NCBI GenBank assembly: GCA_024103135.1 | Contig: JAGFIZ010000070.1 | Coordinates: 1-44,503, forward strand | Direction: 5' to 3' | Source of the DNA: Bradyrhizobiaceae bacterium | GTDB lineage: Bacteria; Bacteroidota; Ignavibacteria; Kapaibacteriales; Kapaibacteriaceae | DNA: 44,503 nt | Shown here: one piece after another, positions 1-9,309 of the stretch | Layout: each line of letters begins with the position of its first letter | Position numbering within the stretch: the first letter of the stretch is position 1 | Position numbers and translations under genes: made by a program | The notes under the pieces: model-generated | Seen by the model: only the letters and a program-made list of their open reading frames with translations | Database searches by the model: none | Told to the model about the DNA's origin: nothing

Positions 1-867
1 GTTATCCAGCGTGCAAAACTCCCACGCAACCATGCCGACGTTGTTATCACTGAAGCAACAAACTGCGCCACCGACAACCCCATTGCCTATGCAGCAGAGA
101 CAAAGCGGCTTGGTGCATTTATCAATCGAATTACGAATGCTGGCGGCTCGGTTCTTATCCCGTGCTTTGCGCTTGGCAAGACGCAGGAAATCCTGTCAAG
201 AGTCTACTCGCTAATGCGCAAAGGCACGATCAGCCAGATGCCGATATACACTGGCGGACTCGGCACTGCTGTTTCGAAGGTGTACGATGAGTATTGCTAT
301 ACCGAGCCGATGCGGGTTCCGGGGTTTGAGATAAGTGATATTCCGCAAGAACGTTTGGAGTGGGAAGGTCTTCACTCTGGTCCATTCTTCAACACTCCAA
401 GCATTGTGATCGCAGCTTCTGGTATGCTTACCAAGCGTACCATGAGCTTTGTTCTTGCCAAACACTGGTTCAAGCACGCCAACTTTGGAATTGCCTTCAT
501 CGGATATCAAGACCCTGAAACGCCGGGTCATGCCTTGCTTCATTCTAAAAAGGACGAAGCGTTCGATTTTGCTGGAAAGTCCTACGTGCGGACATGCGAA
601 ATCGAACGCTTCAAGTTCTCTGCACATGCAGACCTTGGAGGTCTTGTAGACTACATCACTGACGTCCGCCCGTCCACGGTTGTGATTATGCACGGCGAAC
701 CGGATGCATGCAACAACCTGGCACTAAGCATCCGCCTACGACTTCCCGGTGTGCGCGTTGTCATCCCACGTCAGGGCGTGTCGTATGCTATCGGCAAGAA
801 CCTCGACGATTGGTCTAATGAACAACAAGAAGAGGTTGGGAGACCGTTTGACCATCCGACGATGTAA
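1..867 (+). CDS. beta-CASP metallo-beta-lactamase RNA hydrolase (C-terminal part)
   Basis: The reading frame is open from base 1, so the N-terminal metallo-beta-lactamase half (with the HxHxDH motif) lies outside the window. The visible 288 residues show the beta-CASP region: ITEATNC, then FALGKTQEIL, ASGMLTKRTM and IGYQDPETPG, followed by the FSAHAD motif and VIMHGEP near the C terminus. These are landmarks of CPSF73/YSH1-like RNA endo- or exonucleases, which are two-zinc enzymes acting on RNA in the cytoplasm. The specific substrate cannot be inferred. The last 53 bases overlap, tail to tail, the end of the minus-strand gene that follows. Family assignment is secure; the biological role is not. 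Confidence 0.9.
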   Translation, partial: VIQRAKLPRNHADVVITEATNCATDNPIAYAAETKRLGAFINRITNAGGSVLIPCFALGKTQEILSRVYSLMRKGTISQMPIYTGGLGTAVSKVYDEYCYTEPMRVPGFEISDIPQERLEWEGLHSGPFFNTPSIVIAASGMLTKRTMSFVLAKHWFKHANFGIAFIGYQDPETPGHALLHSKKDEAFDFAGKSYVRTCEIERFKFSAHADLGGLVDYITDVRPSTVVIMHGEPDACNNLALSIRLRLPGVRVVIPRQGVSYAIGKNLDDWSNEQQEEVGRPFDHPTM

Positions 868-1459
868 TCCTTACAATCGCTAAACCACTGGGGATGTGAT
901 CAAGAGCCAGGTCAACCGTCGAAGTACCCTCGGCAACATTCGTCGTAGCCATAGTAGCGTATGTGGCATCAAGCAATTCAGCTTTAAGGATGGTGACCGT
1001 CGGATTCCAACTAATCTTGACCACGTCTCGCGCTGGTATAGGTGCACACCGGAACTCTGCCGACTTGTTATCAATGATCACACTTGCCACGAATGGTTGT
1101 AGGCCTTGTAATGAAAAGAACCCTGCAGAGAACTCTGCAACGGATTGATTGTCTGGACTGCACACCTTCACGCGGTACCGATTGCCTGGCATAACATCCG
1201 GTGGCACAGGCCACTCGAATTCATGGACATTGTCCGGTAGTTCTCCGGAGATTGGACGGACAATTCCTCTGTCGCCATCCCACAGAAACACTTGCTTGAC
1301 ACCAGTAGGCAGGTTACCGTCCCACCGAACTCTGAGCGTTTGACCATTAACAGGTTGGTTTAGGTTGCGCTGTATCGTAGTGAGTACGGCACCAATGCAT
1401 TGTCCGGTACCGCATACAATTGCCATGGCGATGGTGCTCGCCAGAATAGTTGATTTCAT
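815..1459 (-). CDS. Secreted protein with C-terminal type IX sorting-like domain
   Basis: This 214-residue protein starts with a signal-peptide-like stretch (KSTILASTIAMAIVCGTG). Two ATGs stand in tandem at 1462 and 1459. An AGGAG lies 3 bases before the first and 6 before the second, so 1459 is preferred. The final 80 residues look like a type A Por/T9SS sorting domain: a P-ARDVVKISW strand, then LLDATYATMATTNV, then a TVDLALDHIPSGLAIVRI segment and a final LLVVH strand. The middle is beta-rich with no enzyme motif I recognise. It is the third gene of a minus-strand series, 20 bases after the 350-residue secreted protein, and overlaps the upstream RNA hydrolase gene tail to tail by 53 bases. 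Secretion is likely; function is unknown. Confidence 0.75.
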   Translation of the reverse strand: MKSTILASTIAMAIVCGTGQCIGAVLTTIQRNLNQPVNGQTLRVRWDGNLPTGVKQVFLWDGDRGIVRPISGELPDNVHEFEWPVPPDVMPGNRYRVKVCSPDNQSVAEFSAGFFSLQGLQPFVASVIIDNKSAEFRCAPIPARDVVKISWNPTVTILKAELLDATYATMATTNVAEGTSTVDLALDHIPSGLAIVRITSSDGQTVSQPLLVVH

Positions 1460-1482
1460 CATGCACTCCTGTGAAAGAGGTG

Positions 1483-2535
1483 TTAAAAAGCGATGAATGG
1501 TAGGGTAGTTGCTACTCCGTGCTGTTCAATAACGGCCAGGTGGACTCCAGGTGTAAGCGATAATGGTAGTGTGAACGAACCACCGGATTCGAAGATCGTT
1601 TGGCACCAATCAACGGATCCTTGAACATTGAATATCGAAAGTCGAGCTTCTGACGATTGGAGATTTGAGACGATAAGCTCACGAGCAGGGTTGATCCACC
1701 GTATTGTGGGTTTCGCCTTGTCTTCATTGTCGTTCACCTTGGTTGTTTTCTCGAACCATGCCGTGAAGGTCACGGTATCAAACACAGGCCAACAATTATC
1801 TGATACAACCTGAAACTCTGGGGTTTGCTCTGCGGTCACACCTGGATCAGAAGTCGTCCAATGACTAAAGGTTGTGCCAGGAGGAGCTTCGCGGACTTCT
1901 ATCCAGTTGTCAGCTTCGTAGACCAGAATGCCAGAGTGTTTTATAGGCATTGTGTAAATGGTATCGAGCAATGAACTGTCTTCGACCATGCGGGCTTCAG
2001 TTCGATAGTTCACCTCGATGTTCTTTTGAATTGGTTTGATAACGCTGTCCTCAAAAATCTCTGTATCCCACCATCTACACATGATGCTAATCGTGTAAAT
2101 CGTTCTGTTGCCGGATATGGGTTCGAATACTGGAAATTCATCCAGAACCTTGATTTTCACCTGTCGTGCTTCATGATCGATGAACGTTTGAATTTTTACC
2201 GGCACTACGACCAGATCGCCAAGCGAATCAATTTTATCCCTCCACATGTGGATTGGTGACTCCTCGGTGGCATTGGGGGACTTTGGTGGAATGGGAAAGA
2301 GGTATTGCAGTACTATGGTGTCGGCACAATTAGCTACGATTCCATTTTGTTTAGCTCCTACAAAGCCATTTGGGTAACAATACTGCGCCTCTACTTTTTG
2401 CGAACAGAGTGCGAGCAGTGATGCTAGGCAAACCACCTGTGTAAAGAGTGTTTCCTTTGACCGTGAATGCATTCGCCGCAACCCGCTTCTCTTTGGGCGG
2501 AGCATCTGTCGAGCACCGACAACAAAACCGTTCAT
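1483..2535 (-). CDS. Secreted protein with T9SS-type C-terminal domain
   Basis: The product has 350 residues. The start at 2535 overlaps the stop of the upstream gene in an ATGA and has a GAGGAG about 9 bases ahead. An internal Met22 would give a more compact signal peptide (MHSRSKETLFTQVV...KVEA|Q) but lacks a clear ribosome site. Predicted cleavage leaves Gln at +1. A segment around FSHWTTSDPG resembles the beta-repeat style of InlB/Flg_new modules. The last 75 residues (NPARELIVSNL, then RLSIFNVQG, then PGVHLAVIEQHG) look like a somewhat degenerate Por sorting domain. It is probably co-translated with the 1064-residue protein before it. It could be a surface or cell-adhesion component; no catalytic motif is visible. 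Confidence 0.75.
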   Translation of the reverse strand: MNGFVVGARQMLRPKRSGLRRMHSRSKETLFTQVVCLASLLALCSQKVEAQYCYPNGFVGAKQNGIVANCADTIVLQYLFPIPPKSPNATEESPIHMWRDKIDSLGDLVVVPVKIQTFIDHEARQVKIKVLDEFPVFEPISGNRTIYTISIMCRWWDTEIFEDSVIKPIQKNIEVNYRTEARMVEDSSLLDTIYTMPIKHSGILVYEADNWIEVREAPPGTTFSHWTTSDPGVTAEQTPEFQVVSDNCWPVFDTVTFTAWFEKTTKVNDNEDKAKPTIRWINPARELIVSNLQSSEARLSIFNVQGSVDWCQTIFESGGSFTLPLSLTPGVHLAVIEQHGVATTLPFIAF

Positions 2536-5500
2536 CGAATGACTCCTCTTCTAACTAGAAAATGGGGTAACAACCGGTAGGTTGTGTTTTCATCACCGAT
2601 TTCCAGATAGGTGGTTGCTTTCTTGGTGCCCCACAGATTATTTATCGACCCAATAAAGGTCCCGTATCCAAGGTGATCGTCTTGTTCATCGGCGGGAAGT
2701 AGGGCTCTGACAAATTCAACCCCGAGATCTGCAATGGACTTTAGCTGACTCGTACCGACCTGTTCATTGCTAGCCATGTCTGCTGCTCTTTTCTTGGCCA
2801 TATCAAGCAGATCCTGAACTCGATTTACAAAGCAGTCATTCTCATCCTTGCAATCCTCGTCATAAGTTGTTACATGCCACCAGGCAAGATCTCCCCACTC
2901 TAACCACTGTGGTTGGATCAACAACAACATGTCGCCATAGCCCTGTGGGCCGTCTTCGTCACTATGCGGAAGTGTACATTCACCAGGAGTAACTCCCTGT
3001 TGTTCTGAACAATCAGGAATTCTTTGGAATCCTTGGTCGATGCCATAGACGCCTTTCTTTCCAAAGTCACCACCAAACGCAGCGTGATAGATTTCTCCAT
3101 CGAAAGGCCATGGTAGATAGTCCGTATCTCCGTCATACTCATATTCTGCTTCGTGGAATCTGAGACTGAACCCGGGTATTTCGAGTGATTGGAACAGTTG
3201 AGATGTTACATACTCGAGTGGCACTCCTGATAATGACTTGATATCGCGTGTACACGTCACCTTGAACAATCCCATGTGAAGCGCTTGCTTACGGGGATGA
3301 GTTGTAGGATCGTTTATACTCAGCACCACCGTATTTGGAGAGTATCCGGGCATTCCTTCGAACGATACATTCCCATCCTGCGATGTTGTCGAGAAACTCA
3401 GATCCGTCCTCATTGGTTCGTCGAACAACACGTTGCCATACGATTCAACCTTTATTCCACCTTCCAGAATAGTCGTCTGATCTATGGGTTGTGAGAATCT
3501 GATTTTTATCGTCGTCCCGTCCAATGGAATGTATTCGATGTGTCTGCCTGTCTGCGGTTCGTCTTCGTCAAGAACATCTGCGTTATTCACGTCGAACCAA
3601 CGCCACTCGAATCGTGACGAAGATCGATCGCTTACATCGGTAACCATGACCTTCAGTGCATAGGCATCAATACCAAAGTTTTGCCGGAAACAGGCACGGG
3701 ATCGAATCTCTGGAGTGTGGTTGTCAACCTTTGCACAATCCACACCATCAAAGCCAACTGCATCTGGAGTAATTGTTACATAAAAATTCAACTCTTCTGA
3801 TGTGGACTCACCTTCAGTAGGGAGTACATAGTCCTGTTTTGCGTCAAAGAACCGATACTTCTGTGTCTGCTCCAGGCCCTCCTTGATCGTGAGCCGAACT
3901 ACATCACCACAATGCAGTCGGTACAGGGCAAACTGCACCTTGTTGTCGTAGCAGACCTTCTCCGTCAGTGACGTCCACGTTGTCTTTGAACCAGATTTCT
4001 TGCCCAGCTGAACACGAATGGAAGTGTATGACTTAAGAGTCTCGGGGGACAGTAAGTTTTCTGGATCGTCCGATGCCATCAATACTTTCTCCAAGCGCAG
4101 TTGTATTGGTTTTCGTTGGACGAGGAAGGTGACAATATTTTCTGGGTCGTTCATCGGTTCTGTTGCACAAGCCTGTTGTACCGGCTCGTCGAACGTTTCC
4201 TTTACGCCACCGATGCTCGACACATACCCCGTAATCTCCCAGCAATCGTCAACCTCGATACATAAGGTCTGGTAAACTGGCACGGCTCCAACAAAATGTT
4301 GCTGTGTTGTAAAGCGAACTGCACCACTTGGGTCCCAGCCGTCGGTTTGATCAACGTCAGAGACGGCGCCACTTAGTCTGTACACCTCCGACGTGGCTGG
4401 TATCGATCCAAAATTGGGTCGCATGGTAAAGGCGTTGCCGACTCCTACTGGGGGCGACATTGCGCTAACAAATGCGCCTGATATGCCAACAACTGGAGAT
4501 GAGTTCTGATACGTGTTATTCAAGCCCCCTTGCCAACCTTGAAACGTATATCCGGAAGCTGCTTGGGCAACAACGGTGCATGTAGGCATCTGATCGGTTA
4601 TCAGGATCGTGTCAAGTCCATCTATCGTTCGTAAAAGCTGATGGTCGTTGTCATACACGGAAACGGAACCGTTGTCACCAACATCGATCACCGCAAATAG
4701 TGTATCGGTTTTGTCAAATACGGCCTGCAGGTAAATATCCTTGCCCGCATTGTCGCAGGTAATGGCTAGATCACTGTCCACAGCAAGTGGATCTTGTCGT
4801 GTAGAACTCCGCCACTCAACAAGCCTGTACCTGCCATCATACTCAGACCGGGTTGATAGTGAGAAGGTAGAGGGTATTGCTGCTTGTGCCGACATGGCAC
4901 TTACTGTCTCTACGATCTCTGCTGGCAACTCTTTCCCGTCTACTTCAATTGCTTCTACGTGGACCGTTGTCACTCTCCTGACCATGGTGCTGAAGACTGC
5001 ATCGTCAAGCACGTCACCGGTGATTCGGCTCAGGTTGACGTTGAGTCTAACGTTGTCACCGGGTTTCCACGGCACTTCCGGCTGCACGCGTACCTGGGCT
5101 CCCGACACGTGGAGTACGGGCGTTACCACGACCCATTCACCATTGGTTTCTGCATTTGCACATTCGAGTACCATGATTCTTCCTGCATCAGCCAGCCCCT
5201 GGTCAAGTGGTTCGGTAAACTCAACCGTGATGTTGTCCGCACATCCAATGCTGGAATGCCCCCTCACGGAACAGTATGAAACCTTAGGTGTGTTGGGTGC
5301 AACGGTAAAGGTGGCTTCGACAGCCGGGAGCAGCATTGGCGCAGGAGTATTGGCCCACATACCATCAACATTCACTCGGTAGGTACGGCCGGGTACAAGG
5401 TGCGTTGGCGTAAACGCTATGGTACGCGGATCCTTGAACACATAGGTCCCATGAGCACTGTGCCGCACTTGAGTATTGATTGGCATGTCTTGGTACACCG

Positions 5501-5726
5501 TATCAACCACGAGTACCGTCGGCCGAGGCGGTACCATGCCCATTGGATCTGAGTTTGGATAGAACGTCGAAACGGAGCTTGGTATGATTGGACCTGGTGC
5601 TCGAATCAGAATTTCGGGTGACCTTTCAACACCTCGTTGATGGTGTTGTGGATAGAGGATATCTACTTGCGCAAGCAACTTGCCTGCGATACAGAAGGCA
5701 GCAACTAGAACTATGGAAAGACGCAT
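2532..5726 (-). CDS. Large secreted multi-domain protein with Ig-like (Big_5-type) modules
   Basis: The product has 1064 residues. A short signal peptide ends LLA|QVD. The start has AGGAG 5 bases upstream. Several segments resemble bacterial Ig-like Big_5 modules, with phrases such as NITVEFTEPLDQ (about residues 150-250) and TTIKIRFSQPIDQ (about 755-850). In between is an InlB-like repeat around residues 340-400 (GYTFQGWQGG). Cysteines are fairly common, as suits an exported protein. No sorting domain is seen at the C terminus (RLLPHFLVRRGVIR), unlike its two downstream partners, so it may be exported differently or anchored by them. The operon order is this gene, the 350-residue protein, then the 214-residue protein. 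Upstream, 124 bases separate it from the cyclase gene and include a small hairpin (TGCCGA/TCGGCA, 5756-5776). Function is unknown. Confidence 0.8.
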   Translation of the reverse strand: MRLSIVLVAAFCIAGKLLAQVDILYPQHHQRGVERSPEILIRAPGPIIPSSVSTFYPNSDPMGMVPPRPTVLVVDTVYQDMPINTQVRHSAHGTYVFKDPRTIAFTPTHLVPGRTYRVNVDGMWANTPAPMLLPAVEATFTVAPNTPKVSYCSVRGHSSIGCADNITVEFTEPLDQGLADAGRIMVLECANAETNGEWVVVTPVLHVSGAQVRVQPEVPWKPGDNVRLNVNLSRITGDVLDDAVFSTMVRRVTTVHVEAIEVDGKELPAEIVETVSAMSAQAAIPSTFSLSTRSEYDGRYRLVEWRSSTRQDPLAVDSDLAITCDNAGKDIYLQAVFDKTDTLFAVIDVGDNGSVSVYDNDHQLLRTIDGLDTILITDQMPTCTVVAQAASGYTFQGWQGGLNNTYQNSSPVVGISGAFVSAMSPPVGVGNAFTMRPNFGSIPATSEVYRLSGAVSDVDQTDGWDPSGAVRFTTQQHFVGAVPVYQTLCIEVDDCWEITGYVSSIGGVKETFDEPVQQACATEPMNDPENIVTFLVQRKPIQLRLEKVLMASDDPENLLSPETLKSYTSIRVQLGKKSGSKTTWTSLTEKVCYDNKVQFALYRLHCGDVVRLTIKEGLEQTQKYRFFDAKQDYVLPTEGESTSEELNFYVTITPDAVGFDGVDCAKVDNHTPEIRSRACFRQNFGIDAYALKVMVTDVSDRSSSRFEWRWFDVNNADVLDEDEPQTGRHIEYIPLDGTTIKIRFSQPIDQTTILEGGIKVESYGNVLFDEPMRTDLSFSTTSQDGNVSFEGMPGYSPNTVVLSINDPTTHPRKQALHMGLFKVTCTRDIKSLSGVPLEYVTSQLFQSLEIPGFSLRFHEAEYEYDGDTDYLPWPFDGEIYHAAFGGDFGKKGVYGIDQGFQRIPDCSEQQGVTPGECTLPHSDEDGPQGYGDMLLLIQPQWLEWGDLAWWHVTTYDEDCKDENDCFVNRVQDLLDMAKKRAADMASNEQVGTSQLKSIADLGVEFVRALLPADEQDDHLGYGTFIGSINNLWGTKKATTYLEIGDENTTYRLLPHFLVRRGVIR

Positions 5727-5850
5727 AGCAGCTCCTTGATAGAATGGTGATACAATGCCGATGAAAGTGCTCGGCAGTAATCATCATGTGTAAGAGCTAC
5801 AAGCGAGTGTGACCTGTTTTTCTATACCATCGAAATAGATGGAATCAGGA

Positions 5851-6663
5851 CTATTGGACGCGAATCTGATAGAGGTTAGGCCAGTTCTTTCCCGTCACGT
5901 AGACGGCTTTTGTCTGCTGGTCGTAAGCAATTCCGTTAAGCACGTCGGCGCGTTCACTACGCGACGAGTACGGATAGATCGCTGCTAGGTTGATGACCTT
6001 GTTCACCGTCCCTGTCTGAGGATTGATGCAAACCACCATGTCCGTCTGCCAGACGTTTGCCCAAATCTCATCCTCGACCCATTCGAGTTCGTTTAGATAT
6101 CTGCATGGTTGGCCGTCAAGGCGGACGGAGATCGTACGCTCAACCGAGAAGTCCGTGGCATTACGAACGGTAATCACCTCGCTTCCGTTGCTCATGAACA
6201 GCTCACGTCCGTTTGTTGTTAAGCCCCACCCTTCACCGAAGTAGTTAAAGGTTTTTGTCTTCGAAAAAGACTTCAAACCATAAACAAAGGCTTCTTGATT
6301 AAGCCACGTGATCACAAACACGTTATCGTCAATGACCGTTGATCCCTCACCGAAATACTGTCCACCCAACCGTGTACTACGCAATACCTTTCCCGAAGCA
6401 AGGTCCACTTCACGCAACTCGCTAACGCCGTACTGTCCCGTTGTTTCAATTAACCGTCCTCCATTCACCGTCAACCCCTGCGTGAACGCCATCGTATCAT
6501 GTGGAAACGTCTTCACAATCGTTCCTTCCACCGTAGGTGTGGTAGGGGGCTTTGGTTGCTGTGTGGTTGCTGACTCGTTGTTTGAATGCACTGCCGACTG
6601 TGTTCTTTCTGAAGAACAAGAAATGCATGCGGCCAGGAACAGCAAGAGTGTGGCATACTTCAT
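5851..6663 (-). CDS. Glutaminyl-peptide cyclotransferase, lipoprotein
   Basis: This 270-residue protein belongs to the beta-propeller (plant-type, Glu_cyclase_2) glutaminyl cyclase family, which converts N-terminal Gln of exported proteins to pyroglutamate. Family landmarks are visible: FPHDTMAFTQGL, TTGQYGVSELREVDL, GGQYFGEGSTV, NYFGEGWGL, LNELEWVEDEIWANVW and VLNGIAYD. A lipobox at LAAC13 (or CISC16) implies a lipid anchor facing the periplasm. AGG lies 8 bases before ATG. It is divergent from the L,D-transpeptidase-like gene, with 62 bases between. Its position just upstream of a secreted-protein operon whose mature ends begin with Gln fits its chemistry. Family assignment is firm; substrates are inferred. 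Confidence 0.9.
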   Translation of the reverse strand: MKYATLLLFLAACISCSSERTQSAVHSNNESATTQQPKPPTTPTVEGTIVKTFPHDTMAFTQGLTVNGGRLIETTGQYGVSELREVDLASGKVLRSTRLGGQYFGEGSTVIDDNVFVITWLNQEAFVYGLKSFSKTKTFNYFGEGWGLTTNGRELFMSNGSEVITVRNATDFSVERTISVRLDGQPCRYLNELEWVEDEIWANVWQTDMVVCINPQTGTVNKVINLAAIYPYSSRSERADVLNGIAYDQQTKAVYVTGKNWPNLYQIRVQ

Positions 6664-6725
6664 GCTGCAAACCTAGTAGTTACAGTAATTGGCTCCGTGT
6701 TGATTCGTAGTTTCGACGTTACTTC

Positions 6726-7883
6726 ATGACTACCATAGCCCCCTTTCAACTGCGTTTACATACTCTCTTTGCACTCTGCTTCCTAATTCTAACGGCATGC
6801 GACCACGAACGCACGCCGGATGAAGAGGTAGCCGATAGCATAGAGGCAGTACACGATTCCATTCTTCACGAAGAAGAACTTGCTCGGACTGAAGCCGACT
6901 CTCTTGTGTCGGCCCAGCCTCAAATCCAGTACAAGCGTGTTGTTGTTACGTCCGAGCTGCGTGACAGTTTGCGTAAGCATTGTGCCAAAACAAAGGAAAC
7001 GTGGGATAGCTATCGAGCACTAACGCTACTGAATCGTAAGGACATTCAGTATTTCCGTGTCGGCGATACCATTGTATTACCCAACAAGGTCGTTGAAGAC
7101 CTTCGGATGTATTCAGTGTTTCCGTTTTATTACGAGGGGGCCAAGGACCTACCTAAGCTTATCGTGATCTCGAACAAGTGGCAGTGTTATGCATGCTACG
7201 AGTACGGCAAGCTTGTGCGCTTTGCCGCGGCGAACACTGGTGAGGAACGCAAACCCACGTTCCCTGGACGATATGCAGCCACCTGGAAGCAACGGAAGCG
7301 TCTCTCTTCACTTGATAGCACATGGGTGTTGCCATTTACGATAAACATCCACCAATATGCCGGTAGCGCCATGCATCAATTTGATATGCCTGGCCGACCT
7401 GTGTCGCATTCCTGCGTGCGCCAGTTCTTGTCGGACGCAGAGTGGGTATACAAATGGATTAGTGTTGCAAAACTTGATAGCAACCGTCGGTTCATTCCTT
7501 ATACTGGCACGCCGGTGATTATCCATGGGTTGTTTGACTTTACAAGGAAGCGTGGTGGTCCATGGCTGGAGTTGGCAAACAACAAGCCACAGATCGATGA
7601 TCTACCAGCAAAGCCCATGGAAGTTGAACCTGCATTGATCCCAATGTCGCAGATACCCAAGGTTGTTCGTGGTGCATTACCAGACTACGAACGTTATGCC
7701 AATGCCGAAACAGAGCTTCGAAAAAGGGGATGGATTCGCGAAGGTGTGCATCTTCGAGAGAGCATTGACTACAACAAGCTTCGTCGTGACAAGCGCATGG
7801 CAGCAGAGAAGAAGCGTAGGGCTGATTCGTTAGCTCGCATTACACCGAGCATCGAGAAAACCTTGTCGCCATCGACCAACTAG
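6726..7883 (+). CDS. L,D-transpeptidase (YkuD-type) lipoprotein
   Basis: The product has 385 residues. The signal ends in a lipobox, LTAC25. A segment ending VGDTIVLPN (about 110-120) resembles the tail of a LysM motif. The YkuD-type catalytic region follows: PGRYAATWK, then MHQFDMPGRPVSHSCVRQF, where Cys230 is the expected nucleophile and His217/His228 are nearby conserved positions, then GTPVIIHGLFDF. Such enzymes form 3-3 peptidoglycan cross-links or attach proteins to the wall, acting in the periplasm. The C terminus is lysine/arginine-rich and low in complexity. No Shine-Dalgarno sequence is visible, as for several genes here. The family call is good; whether it cross-links or anchors is unknown. 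Confidence 0.85.
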   Translation: MTTIAPFQLRLHTLFALCFLILTACDHERTPDEEVADSIEAVHDSILHEEELARTEADSLVSAQPQIQYKRVVVTSELRDSLRKHCAKTKETWDSYRALTLLNRKDIQYFRVGDTIVLPNKVVEDLRMYSVFPFYYEGAKDLPKLIVISNKWQCYACYEYGKLVRFAAANTGEERKPTFPGRYAATWKQRKRLSSLDSTWVLPFTINIHQYAGSAMHQFDMPGRPVSHSCVRQFLSDAEWVYKWISVAKLDSNRRFIPYTGTPVIIHGLFDFTRKRGGPWLELANNKPQIDDLPAKPMEVEPALIPMSQIPKVVRGALPDYERYANAETELRKRGWIREGVHLRESIDYNKLRRDKRMAAEKKRRADSLARITPSIEKTLSPSTN

Positions 7884-7965
7884 TGATCGTGATGGGCTTT
7901 AACGAGGTTTCGAACGTGAGAAGTGACTGGCGGTGTTGCAACCATCACGGGTAAGACGGCACTAC

Positions 7966-9309
7966 TCATTGGTCTGCATCTGGTTCATCATTAACCGCTC
8001 GTCGAGGCCAGAGTTTTCGAATCCGGTCAAGCAGAGCTGCCTCCTTGCCTGTACTTGTTGGGGTGTAGAGTGATTGTTCAGGCACTTCCGTTGGGAAGTA
8101 CTGTTCATCAACAAACTGACCATCCGAGGCATGTGGGTACTGATAGTCCTTCCCGTAGCCTTCTGCCTTCATCAATCCAGTAGCTGCGTTACGCAAATGA
8201 AGTGGAATGGTCAGCTCACCCGCTGAGCGCACAACTGCCAGAGCTTTGTCGATTGCTTGGTAGGAAGCATTACTCTTCGGAGCAAGCGCTAGGTATGTGG
8301 TAAGCTGTGCTAACGGTATTCTCCCCTCGGGCATTCCAATTCGTTCTACGGCTTGGAACGTGTCAATCGCAAGCGACATTGCCTGTGGGTCTGCATTACC
8401 GACATCTTCTGATGCCAGGATTACCAAACGACGTGCAATAAAGCGTGGGTCTTCACCAGCGTCGATCATCATCGCAAGGTAGATCAGTGCTGCATCGGGA
8501 TCGCTACCGCGAACTGACTTGATGAAGGCAGAGATGGTATCGTAGTGGGCATCGGCACCCTTGTCATACCGTGCAATACGCTGCTGGACGGCGCTTTGAA
8601 AGACTTCACGTGAAAGGATTCGTCCGCCGGATGCATTCGGTTGCGCCAACTGAGCCGCCACTTCAAGCGACGTCAGAGCAGAACGTGCATCACCACCGCT
8701 CAACTGCAACAAGGATTCGATATCAACTTGTTCAATGTTCATCTCTCGCAGTTGTTCATCAGTCTCCAAGGCGCGGTTGATCAGTGTTGTAAGCTCGGCT
8801 TTCGTTAGACTCTGTAGGTGGTATACCCTGCACCTGCTCAGCAAAGCGCTGTTGATTTCGAATGACGGGTTCTCCGTCGTGGCACCGATGAGAATAATGT
8901 CGGCCCGTTCTACAGCATGCAGCAAGGCATCTTGTTGTCCTTTGTTGAACCGATGAATCTCGTCCACAAACACCACCGTCCGCTCACCCGACTTCAATCG
9001 GTGTTGCGCTGTCTGCAATACCTCACGGAGTTCGCGGACACCTGAGTCAACAGCACTGAGTTGTGCTAGTCTAAGTCCTGCATCTGCCGCTAGACATCGT
9101 GCAAGGGTGGTTTTGCCCGTGCCGGGCGGACCCCACAGGATCATGCTTGGTAGCGAGCCCGATGCTACGAATGTTGCAAGCGGTGCACCATTCCCGATGA
9201 TGTGCGCCTGGCCAACAACCTGATTCAGGGTTGTTGGTCGCATTCGCTCTGCCAACGGTCGAAACCGCCGAGTTTGTTCTTTGTCGAATTCGTCAAACAA
9301 GCCAGCCAC
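7966..9309 (-). CDS. rarA: Replication-associated recombination protein A (AAA+ ATPase)
   Basis: The product has 447 residues, the normal length for RarA/MgsA/WRNIP1. Walker A is GPPGTGKTT at residues 60-68, Walker B is VVFVDEIHRF with Asp116-Glu117, sensor 1 is GATTENPSFE, and the arginine-finger region LLSRCRVY follows. The C-terminal tetramerisation domain contains EGYGKDYQYPHA. RarA works at stalled replication forks with SSB and RecA. The start codon is GTG, preceded by an AGGGGG that can act as a ribosome site and is itself one copy of an octamer repeated across the window. The gene ends tail to tail with the L,D-transpeptidase-like gene; an imperfect dyad (CGTGATGG/CCATCACG) lies between them without a U-tract. 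Confidence 0.96.
   Translation of the reverse strand: MAGLFDEFDKEQTRRFRPLAERMRPTTLNQVVGQAHIIGNGAPLATFVASGSLPSMILWGPPGTGKTTLARCLAADAGLRLAQLSAVDSGVRELREVLQTAQHRLKSGERTVVFVDEIHRFNKGQQDALLHAVERADIILIGATTENPSFEINSALLSRCRVYHLQSLTKAELTTLINRALETDEQLREMNIEQVDIESLLQLSGGDARSALTSLEVAAQLAQPNASGGRILSREVFQSAVQQRIARYDKGADAHYDTISAFIKSVRGSDPDAALIYLAMMIDAGEDPRFIARRLVILASEDVGNADPQAMSLAIDTFQAVERIGMPEGRIPLAQLTTYLALAPKSNASYQAIDKALAVVRSAGELTIPLHLRNAATGLMKAEGYGKDYQYPHASDGQFVDEQYFPTEVPEQSLYTPTSTGKEAALLDRIRKLWPRRAVNDEPDADQ

Noticed and set aside
4741-5382. 213-codon plus-strand ORF over the 1064-residue gene
   Set aside because: Serine/threonine-rich antisense shadow with no domain or start signal.
7888-7949. CGTGATGG/CCATCACG inverted repeat between the L,D-transpeptidase-like gene and rarA
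   Set aside because: Arms are 46 bases apart with no U-run; too weak to call a terminator.
8603-8620. TTCACGTGAA sequence in rarA resembling parS
   Set aside because: Only about 11 of 16 positions match the parS consensus, and it is in coding sequence.
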